Positions 1 to 4,346 of a DNA stretch of 6,808 nucleotides are shown here, piece by piece (within the stretch, counting starts at the first letter, position 1; each line of letters opens with the position of its first letter). The DNA is from a bacterium. GTDB lineage: Bacteria > Margulisbacteria > Marinamargulisbacteria > SXXA01. The stretch spans positions 1 to 6,808 of the forward strand of contig JAGYJO010000074.1 of NCBI GenBank assembly GCA_018402095.1, given 5' to 3'. The translations under genes were made by a program, and so were the position numbers. The notes beneath the pieces are model-generated. The model was not told the DNA's origin, ran no database searches, and was given only the letters and a program-made list of their open reading frames with translations.

Positions 1-277
1 CCAGATCACGGGTCCAGCCTCTATTTGTTGGCACTTCGATAAAGTCAATTTGAGACAAGTCCGTACCTACTTTTTGGAGACAAGTCGCCGCGTGTTTGGC
101 CTGCGCCGCATCACGAACCAAGAGCCGCACACGCTCACCACGAGAAATATACCGAATCATTTCAGCAAAGACCCACCTCACAGGGGCAAATTTCCCCGGC
201 CAATCTCGGGCATTGTGTGGCCATGATAGCCATGTTGCCGTATGGGGCTCCCATTCTGCAGGACGACGGTATCTCAT
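1..277 (-). CDS. aguA: Agmatine deiminase, N-terminal part (3' end outside window)
   Basis: Agmatine deiminase hydrolyses agmatine to N-carbamoylputrescine and ammonia in the cytoplasm, the step before AguB in the arginine-decarboxylase route to putrescine. Only the first 92 residues are present because the gene runs off position 1. The N-terminus carries the family signature EWEPHTATWLSWPHN (residues 8-22), then DWPGKF (25-30). NRGWTRD (85-91) contains the conserved Asp/Arg segment that lines the active site of the peptidyl-arginine-deiminase-like fold. The ATG at 277 lies 2 nt after the aguB stop and is preceded by GGAGCGGTGAG inside the end of aguB, so the two genes are almost certainly one transcript and probably translationally coupled. 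A GTG two codons upstream is a possible alternative start. The catalytic Cys lies near the C-terminus in this family and cannot be checked here. Confidence 0.93.
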   Translation of the reverse strand, partial: MRYRRPAEWEPHTATWLSWPHNARDWPGKFAPVRWVFAEMIRYISRGERVRLLVRDAAQAKHAATCLQKVGTDLSQIDFIEVPTNRGWTRDL

Positions 278-279
278 AC

Positions 280-1164
280 TCACCGCTCCGTACCAATATA
301 GCGTTTCGTCATTTCTCCATACGAATCTATGCGTCTATCACGAAAAAAGGGCCAATGCTGCCGCACCGTTTCAATCTGTGAAAAATCAACGTCCTGCACA
401 ATCGTTTCATCATCCCGTTCACCCGCTTGGGCCAAAAGCTCACCCTGGGGTCCTGCCAAGAAAGACCGGCCCCAGAATTCTATCCCCGTATCTTTGGTAG
501 GGTTTTTCTCAAAGCCCGTACGGTTGATCGCCGCGACAAAAACACCATTGGCCACCGCATGACCCAACTGCACCCGTTGCCATGCAGTGTACTGCGTTTC
601 GCCATGTGCGGATTTCTCATCAGGATGCCACCCAATCGCCGTCGGGTACACGAGAATATCCGCACCACGTAACGCCGTCAGTCTGGCAGCTTCGGGATAC
701 CATTGATCCCAACAAATCAAAACTCCGATACGACCATAACATGTCTGAAATACCTGATAACCCAAGTCACCAGGTGAAAAATAAAATTTCTCATAAAAAC
801 CCGGATCATCCGGAATATGCATTTTGCGATACTGGCCCAAAACAGTGCCATCTGCATCAATAACGGCCGCCGTATTGAAATAAATGCCGGCTGCTACACG
901 CTCGAAAAAAGGCACAACAATCACCACATGTAGCTCTTTTGCCAACGCAACCATACCCGAAACAGTTCGCCCACGCGCAGACTCTGACAACGCAAAGTGA
1001 GCATGTAATTCTTCTTGGCAAAAATAAGGACTGGCAAACAATTCAGGCAGCAACATCACCTGCGCACCAGCGAACGCCGCCTCACGTATACGGGATTCCA
1101 TATGGCCAATAGCGGCGGCATAGTCAGGAGCAACACGGGTCTGAATCAGGGCGATTTTGGGCAT
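280..1164 (-). CDS. aguB: N-carbamoylputrescine amidase (nitrilase superfamily)
   Basis: Hydrolyses N-carbamoylputrescine to putrescine, CO2 and ammonia in the cytoplasm, completing the pathway begun by AguA. The 294-residue product has the usual family length and the nitrilase triad: Glu41 in LLPELF, Lys114 in QYRKMHIPDDPGF and Cys151 in GVLICWDQWYPEAAR. The strings YRKMHIPDDPGFYEKFYFSPGD and CWDQWYPEAARL are typical of AguB rather than of other carbon-nitrogen hydrolases. The open frame extends 34 codons further upstream to 1266. I chose the ATG at 1164 because a GAGGAG ribosome site sits 8 nt before it, MPKIALIQTRV matches the family N-terminus, and the upstream codons lie in a repeated inverted sequence. 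The gene leads directly into aguA. The nearest alternative would be a related omega-amidase or beta-ureidopropionase, which the aguA partner makes unlikely. Confidence 0.95.
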   Translation of the reverse strand: MPKIALIQTRVAPDYAAAIGHMESRIREAAFAGAQVMLLPELFASPYFCQEELHAHFALSESARGRTVSGMVALAKELHVVIVVPFFERVAAGIYFNTAAVIDADGTVLGQYRKMHIPDDPGFYEKFYFSPGDLGYQVFQTCYGRIGVLICWDQWYPEAARLTALRGADILVYPTAIGWHPDEKSAHGETQYTAWQRVQLGHAVANGVFVAAINRTGFEKNPTKDTGIEFWGRSFLAGPQGELLAQAGERDDETIVQDVDFSQIETVRQHWPFFRDRRIDSYGEMTKRYIGTER

Positions 1165-1172
1165 GACATAGA

Positions 1173-1178
1173 CTCCTC
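1173..1178 (-). promoter_or_regulatory. Ribosome binding site that fixes the aguB start
   Basis: The minus strand reads GAGGAG, 8 nt before the ATG at 1164. This is the best Shine-Dalgarno match in the upstream region and is the main reason for rejecting the longer frame that begins at 1266. Confidence 0.75.
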
Positions 1179-1231
1179 GGCAGAATAGGCACACTCTAAC
1201 AAAAAACGATTCAGCTGAACAGAAAACCAAC

Positions 1232-1350
1232 GATATACCCGTTCCAAAATGAAACCCGGATTTCAAATCGCGACGGGAGCATATTCTTATATGTGACCAT
1301 AGCGATTTGGAAAGTCCTCGGTCCCGGTTTCATTTTGGGATGGGTATATC
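1232..1350. repeat. Imperfect 40-bp inverted repeat, potential cruciform or hairpin
   Basis: Left arm 1232-1271 pairs with right arm 1302-1350. Pairs 1232-1256 with 1326-1350 are continuous (25 pairs, two of them G-U). There is one mismatch (1257/1325), three more pairs to 1260/1322, then an 8-nt extra block in the right arm (1314-1321). TTTC/AAATCGC at 1261-1271 pairs again with 1302-1313, with one bulged base. The 30-nt loop holds a small palindrome, catat-tctt-atatg (1280-1293). It lies between aguB and the IS30 relic. The right arm ends where recognisable transposase sequence begins. It could be a MITE relic, an inverted duplication, or a structured element in the aguB leader. No clear target duplication flanks it and no T-run follows it. 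Confidence 0.8.
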
Positions 1351-1484
1351 CTAAAAAAACAGACTGGGACTTGGTCTCCCAAAAAGATCTTGATATCATC
1401 CAATTCAATCTAAATCATCGTCCAAGAAAATGTCTTAACTTTTTATCTCCTGCTGAAGCCTATGCTGTTGCACTTGCTGCTTGA
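1347..1484 (+). pseudogene. IS30-family transposase, C-terminal relic
   Basis: The plus-strand frame reads YPKKTDWDLVSQKDLD, then LNHRPRKCLNFLSPAEAYA, and stops with TGA at 1484. This matches the end of the IS30-family DDE transposase, where an FPKxTDF..VSxxELD block precedes LNxRPRKxLGxxTPxEVF. Only about 45 codons of a protein of roughly 300-400 residues remain. The DDE catalytic residues lie upstream in the family and are gone, so the relic is inactive. Homology stops near 1347, where the inverted repeat's right arm ends. The sequence around the stop (gttgcacttgctgcttgaag, 1467-1486) may be part of the IS right end, since some family members run their terminal repeat over the stop codon; I could not verify this. 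It is the only mobile-element coding sequence in the window and runs antisense to the end of the small gene 1460-1726. Confidence 0.72.
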
Positions 1485-1726
1485 AGGTGGGTGGTTATAA
1501 AAAGTGGGTCTATGGTTTTTCCAGATAAAAATAGGAGATTGATAAAAAAGACTTCCAACGTTTGGATATAAAGAGCATACAATTCTGCAACATAGGGGAG
1601 TTTACTGGAATGTCTCTTTAGTTTTCGGAGACGTCCAACAATAAAAGCCACTTTTGATTCCAAAATTCTAAATTTATTTTTATCAAAATGCAGCTTTAGA
1701 AAATCTTGTATTTGATACTCACTCAT
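1460..1726 (-). CDS. Small unrecognised protein, third gene of the kinase-HIRAN cassette, probably C-terminally truncated
   Basis: The product is 88 residues from the ATG at 1726 (MSEYQIQDFLKLHFDKN). A GTG start at 1750, overlapping the HIRAN gene by 11 nt and preceded by AAGG at 6 nt, would give 96 residues and is a real alternative. I do not recognise the family. The protein looks mostly helical, with a basic stretch (GRLRKLKRHSSK) followed by a hydrophobic segment (LYALYIQTLEVFFINLLFL) that could be a packed helix or one membrane segment. The last 10 or so residues (TTHLQAASATA) are encoded antisense to the end of the IS30 relic, so the native C-terminus was probably replaced when the IS inserted. 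It is AT-richer than the flanking aguB. Its position directly behind the HIRAN gene suggests a shared operon and related function. Confidence 0.5.
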   Translation of the reverse strand: MSEYQIQDFLKLHFDKNKFRILESKVAFIVGRLRKLKRHSSKLPYVAELYALYIQTLEVFFINLLFLSGKTIDPLFITTHLQAASATA

Positions 1727-1739
1727 TTGTATTTTTTGC

Positions 1740-2456
1740 CTATCCCACACCCAACGCCTTCACCCGTACAAACGCATACGCATACCGATGATCAACACTC
1801 CCATTGACCCGGGATAGGCGAATACTTTCCAGTCGATTGCTGGCAACCCACTCGCCAAACGAATGGTTTAAACCCCGTTGAATATAGCCGAAGGGTTCTC
1901 CATTCAAGCACAATTTAACAGCAAAAGGATCGTTAACGTTGTCGGGCTCTAGCGCAGCCTGCAAGAGTTGCCCCAAGAGGTTTGTGTCATCATGAGTTTT
2001 AAAATAATTATGATGTGCGCCTGCGATTTGCATCACAAATTCAAACGCAGTCGCGATCCCACTAAATGGATTTAAAAGATGAAATGGATTGCCATGGACG
2101 TATGCCCCTGTATAGCCCAACAACGTAAAATTTGACATTTTTTTGACGGCCGCAGAATTGGGATCCAGCGAAAACGCCTGCAAGTACGCATCAAAATCCC
2201 GACGATCTGTTGGCGGGCATCGACGCATAAACACAGGTAGTGGGTTGTCGTGTACATGTTTGGTGATATCAAACGCCGGAAATTCCTCGAAACCATCTTG
2301 CAGCGCATCCACTATTTCTGGGCTATCTAAAGGTAGATATGTAAATTGATCTGGGGTAAGAACGCCGACTTTATGACGACGACCAGAGTTCGCCTTCCAC
2401 ATCAGAAAGAGTTCTTTGGGTTCAACAATGTTTTCTACAACCATGGTGGATTTCAT
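1740..2456 (-). CDS. HIRAN-domain protein with HipA-N-like N-terminal region
   Basis: The product is 238 residues. The C-terminal part (about 138-238) resembles a HIRAN domain: EPDNVNDPFAV (170-180) followed by an NGEPFGYIQRGLN turn (185-197) matches the family pattern E-x-NxxDPxAV...GYxPRxL. HIRAN domains bind DNA ends in SNF2 helicases such as HLTF and also occur alone in bacteria. The N-terminal part (about 14-130) resembles the small HipA N-subdomain: VGVLTPDQFTYLPL, FEEFPAF, PVFMRRCPPTDRRDFDAYL and FTLLGYTGAYVHGN. The ATG overlaps the kinase stop (ATGA), indicating coupled translation and a joint role with the kinase. No damage is visible. A partner, substrate or antitoxin role for the kinase is inference. 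The family call rests on motifs seen by eye; the HIRAN assignment is firmer than the HipA-N one. Confidence 0.75.
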   Translation of the reverse strand: MKSTMVVENIVEPKELFLMWKANSGRRHKVGVLTPDQFTYLPLDSPEIVDALQDGFEEFPAFDITKHVHDNPLPVFMRRCPPTDRRDFDAYLQAFSLDPNSAAVKKMSNFTLLGYTGAYVHGNPFHLLNPFSGIATAFEFVMQIAGAHHNYFKTHDDTNLLGQLLQAALEPDNVNDPFAVKLCLNGEPFGYIQRGLNHSFGEWVASNRLESIRLSRVNGSVDHRYAYAFVRVKALGVG

Positions 2457-3167
2457 ATTTGATTTACAATTTCTCTTAACCTATTTTCCCGGAAGGCAAG
2501 CATGCGACACATAAAATCAAATCGGGACGCCGTAAGATGATATTCAGGCGGAATAAATGTCGATTGGACTTGATTGATTTGAGATCCTAACGCGGCTACT
2601 TGTTGGCTATCAAGCCTATCAATAATAGTCAGTATACATGACCTATCAATCCCATGCACCTGAACAAAGTATCGGATAAAATCGGAAATACGCTGCCGCT
2701 TATTGGTCATTGACAGCATCATCTTAAATTTAAATTTTTCCCAATTTTTTTGAATTTCATTTTCTGAAAGAAGCGCATCATGAACCCGCCATCCCAATGA
2801 AATCCCATTGTCATACAAAGGCGTTAGTCGCGAATGATTAATCACCCCCCAATTTTCATGGTGACGATCCGTATTTCCAATTAAACAATCAAACACAATC
2901 ATTTCAATCCAGTATTTCAAAGCCCCTTCAATATCAACGGTATGGGCAATCGCGCTATCAAGATTATGTTGTTTTTCTGAATAGTTTTCGATGTGACGTG
3001 TCATTAATTCACTACCACGAACAAAAATGTCTCTATCCTTCAAAAACCATTTGGTTAACACCCCAACTGTAAAAGGAATATCGGACCGCTCATTAAGTCC
3101 TATGAATGTTTCCGGAACCTGCAGTCCCAACAGCTCGCCAACCTCTGCGGCCACAATTTCTGACCAA

Positions 3168-3175
3168 AATTGATG
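3168..3175. repeat. Target site duplication, copy 1 (aattgatg)
   Basis: The 8-bp sequence aattgatg directly abuts the left end of the MITE and recurs on its right side. It encodes part of the kinase H-Q-F codons. Eight bases is the duplication length usual for IS66-family transposition. Confidence 0.88.
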
Positions 3176-3311
3176 GTAACTATCTAGCCTCCTTGCGGGA
3201 TTCAAAGGGCGAAGCCCTTTGAATCCCTTCCTTTGCTCGCCAAAGGCGAGCAAAGAGAGATTTTTTTAAAGGGCTACCGCCCTTTAGATCCCGTAGGGGC
3301 TAGATAGTTAC
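3176..3311. mobile_element. 136-bp MITE with IS66-type ends, inserted in the kinase gene
   Basis: The ends are perfect 14-bp terminal inverted repeats: gtaactatctagcc (3176-3189) and its reverse complement (3298-3311). Identical 8-bp target copies flank it. IS66-family elements typically end in 5'-GTAA and duplicate 8 bp, so an IS66-type transposase acting in trans is the best candidate. There is no coding capacity. The interior holds three perfect hairpins: a 14-bp stem with GAA loop (3197-3227), an 11-bp stem with AAA loop (3231-3255), and a 7-8-bp stem with tacc loop (3267-3286). The perfect TIRs and duplication argue for a recent insertion. Insert plus duplication is 144 bp, a multiple of three, so the kinase frame is kept but several in-frame stops are introduced. 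The 18-mer of the third hairpin recurs at 4284-4301. Confidence 0.9.
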
Positions 3312-3319
3312 AATTGATG
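3312..3319. repeat. Target site duplication, copy 2 (aattgatg)
   Basis: This second copy of the 8-bp duplication abuts the right end of the MITE. Joining either copy to the opposite flank restores the uninterrupted kinase frame (EEIKHQFWSEIV). Confidence 0.88.
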
Positions 3320-3500
3320 TTTGATTTCTTCGCTGTAGTCCCCTTTTCGTCGGGTCCAAGTTTCTTTGAAGAGAAATTGTGAATTATCATATCTGAGGAG
3401 ATACTTACTAAGACTACCTTCAGTGTGAAGCGCACCAGAGGGGGCGTCATCGACGCGTTCCCAATGGGTGATATTGTGTAAAATGATGGTCACTTTTTGA

Positions 3501-3504
3501 TCCT
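3501..3504 (-). promoter_or_regulatory. Ribosome binding site supporting the GTG start of the kinase
   Basis: The minus strand reads AGGA, followed by 7 nt and the GTG at 3493. There is no in-frame ATG nearby that would preserve the N-terminal strand, so this site fixes the start of the kinase gene. Confidence 0.6.
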
Positions 3505-3534
3505 ATTATTTGAGGTATTCATTTCTTATATAAA

Positions 3535-3564
3535 ATACTAAATCTTGTGGCTACGGTTTATCAA
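3535..3564 (-). promoter_or_regulatory. Possible sigma-70 promoter of the kinase-HIRAN cassette
   Basis: The minus strand has TTGATA (3564-3559, five of six to the -35 consensus), an 18-nt spacer and TAGTAT (3540-3535, four of six to the -10 consensus). It is placed about 40 nt before the GTG at 3493 in an AT-rich stretch after the YkgJ-like gene. The match is moderate and made by eye. Confidence 0.33.
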
Positions 3565-3627
3565 CCGCCTTATTCATAGATGTAATCAGTTCCAACCAAC
3601 AGGCCAAATCACTAACAGTTTGGATCC

Positions 3628-4035
3628 CTACCGCCGCTTCACCCCCTGATACCCACACCCCGGCAAAAACGTAGGCCGTCCAAAATATCTCGGCTGTGGG
3701 TAGCGGCGACACATCACCGGGCGCCACTTGTAGATACTGCAATCATCACCCTTCAAATACGCACAGGAAAACACCACCACACGTGACGATTCATCTTCAC
3801 GAATCGCACGGAAGTTGTAAACCTGTTTGTACCACGCGATAATCATCACCCTCAAAACGGGCCAACGCCAAAACGAGGGAGATAAATGCACCGCCAGATT
3901 GCGGCAACAGACGCCGCGTCGTTGGCATGTGCCGATGACTTTGTATTCAGAACGAAACATTTTTGAAGCACCCCAGCTCAGGTAGCCGTCGGTGTCAGCG
4001 ATCAATCGTAGACAAATGCGCAGCATTCTACGCAT
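3628..4035 (-). CDS. YkgJ-like cysteine-cluster protein
   Basis: The product is 135 residues from the ATG at 4035. The cysteine pattern TCQRRGVCCR (Cys37, 43, 44), FSCAYLKGDDCSIYKWRPVMCRRYP (Cys91, 99, 109) and PGCGYQ (Cys127) is that of the YkgJ/UPF0153 family, thought to bind a zinc or iron ion and of unknown physiological role. The usual first cluster is CxxCGxCC; here the second Cys is Arg (CQRRGVCC), leaving seven cluster cysteines. A hydrophobic stretch (WRWPVLRVMIIAWY, about 56-69) lies between the clusters, and the N-terminus is basic (MRRMLRICLRL). The longer frame up to 4113 is rejected because it reads into a hairpin (4060-4083). The AGGG site 11 nt before 4035 is weak, and the ATG at 4026 is an alternative. 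It stands alone between the hairpin region and the kinase cassette. Confidence 0.8.
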   Translation of the reverse strand: MRRMLRICLRLIADTDGYLSWGASKMFRSEYKVIGTCQRRGVCCRNLAVHLSPSFWRWPVLRVMIIAWYKQVYNFRAIREDESSRVVVFSCAYLKGDDCSIYKWRPVMCRRYPQPRYFGRPTFLPGCGYQGVKRR

Positions 4036-4059
4036 GAGAGTCCCAACCCTGCCACTTCT

Positions 4060-4083
4060 TGGAGCTGCCTTTAGGCAGCTCCA
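4060..4083. repeat. Perfect 10-bp hairpin upstream of the YkgJ-like gene
   Basis: The stem tggagctgcc pairs with ggcagctcca around a ttta loop. It lies 25 nt before the ATG at 4035, so on the minus strand it would fall in the mRNA leader or just before it. No T-run follows on either strand, so an intrinsic terminator is unlikely. Confidence 0.65.
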
Positions 4084-4176
4084 GCCGGGCAGTCTCCATC
4101 CCTGACGGATCACGCCTACTCGGCGCGACCCTTTTCCTCCCTATCCGGTCGGCGGGATTCCGTTTACGTCGCAGAG

Positions 4177-4211
4177 CCTCCTCACCTCCCCGAGGAGGAA
4201 ATTTTTTTTTT
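4177..4211 (+). terminator. Terminator-like hairpin with T10 run
   Basis: The stem cctcctc/gaggagg (4177-4183 with 4192-4198) has an 8-nt loop and is followed by aaa and ten T residues (4202-4211) on the plus strand. It has the shape of an intrinsic terminator, but no plus-strand gene lies upstream, so it may be a relic, part of a repeat, or a block on antisense transcription. Confidence 0.4.
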
Positions 4212-4283
4212 GAAAGGGCTCGCCCATCTTCGCTACGCGAAGCTAGGCGCACCCTTTCGATCCCCGTTTGCAAGACGGGCTCC

Positions 4284-4301
4284 AAAGGGCGGTAGCCCTT
4301 T
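4284..4301. repeat. 18-bp hairpin motif shared with the MITE
   Basis: The sequence aaagggcggtagcccttt is the exact reverse complement of 3268-3285 inside the MITE. Allowing three mismatches, the match extends to about 27 bp, from gggctcc... here against gggatct... on the MITE minus strand. The two loci share a repeat family, although no gtaactatctagcc end is present here. Confidence 0.8.
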
Positions 4302-4313
4302 GACAATATCTTT

Positions 4314-4344
4314 GTTTTTTTCTCAGCGTTGCTGAGAAAAAAAC
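4314..4344 (-). terminator. Intrinsic terminator of the beta-propeller gene
   Basis: A perfect 14-bp stem, gtttttttctcagc (4314-4327) with gctgagaaaaaaac (4331-4344), encloses a GTT loop. It begins 2 nt beyond the stop codon of the gene at 4347. The A/T tracts on both sides make it usable in either direction. On the minus strand the T-run forms the upstream arm and the A-run the downstream arm, so it is less canonical than a stem followed by free T residues. Confidence 0.6.
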
Positions 4345-4346
4345 AC

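Larger units (their letters stand above)
2453..3493 (-). pseudogene. HipA/CtkA-like serine/threonine kinase, interrupted by a MITE
   Basis: Two pieces in the same frame rebuild one 298-residue kinase once the 136-bp insert and one target copy are removed. Residues 1-60 come from 3493-3312. They begin at a GTG (MTIILHNITHWERV) and contain QFLFKE, with Lys43 as the likely ATP-binding lysine. The rest comes from 3169-2453 and continues ...EEIKHQ-FWSEIVAAEVGELLG. IGNTDRHHENWG holds the catalytic loop (Asp161 and Asn166 of the rebuilt protein) and PLYDNG holds the metal-binding Asp180; both are typical of HipA-fold kinases. At about 300 residues it is closer to CtkA or HipT than to the 440-residue E. 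coli HipA, fitting a HipA whose N-subdomain is on another protein. The insert brings a TAA after residue 61 and further in-frame stops, so full-length kinase cannot be made. A TTG at 3253 inside the insert could restart a 266-residue piece lacking Lys43, presumably inactive. It heads the cassette with the HIRAN gene. Confidence 0.87.
4084..4346. repeat. Gene-free stretch rich in hairpins
   Basis: I see no supportable gene here. The part from 4084 to about 4176 has no clear structure. After that come a GC-rich hairpin with a T10 run (4177-4211), a compound hairpin 4212-4258 (gaaaggg/ccctttc, cgcc/ggcg and cttcgc-tac-gcgaag nested), a short hairpin cccgt/acggg (4263-4279), an 8-bp hairpin (4283-4302), and the long stem-loop at 4314-4344. 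One open minus frame crosses the block (4366-4028), but its sequence follows the palindromes and matches no family I know. The layout resembles a cluster of small palindromic intergenic repeats. Confidence 0.7.

Noticed and set aside
96..863. Several plus-strand open frames opposite aguA and aguB
   Set aside because: They are antisense shadows of two well-supported genes with strong family motifs.
1210..1219. Perfect 10-bp palindrome ttcagctgaa upstream of aguB as a possible operator
   Set aside because: It is a single short site with no second copy and no recognisable promoter hexamers placed around it.
1165..1266. Upstream 34-codon extension of aguB
   Set aside because: It has no family match, falls partly in the inverted repeat, and the GAGGAG site clearly serves the ATG at 1164.
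3551..3742. 63-codon minus frame overlapping the YkgJ-like gene
   Set aside because: Most of it is an out-of-frame reading of the cysteine-cluster gene, with no ribosome site or family match.
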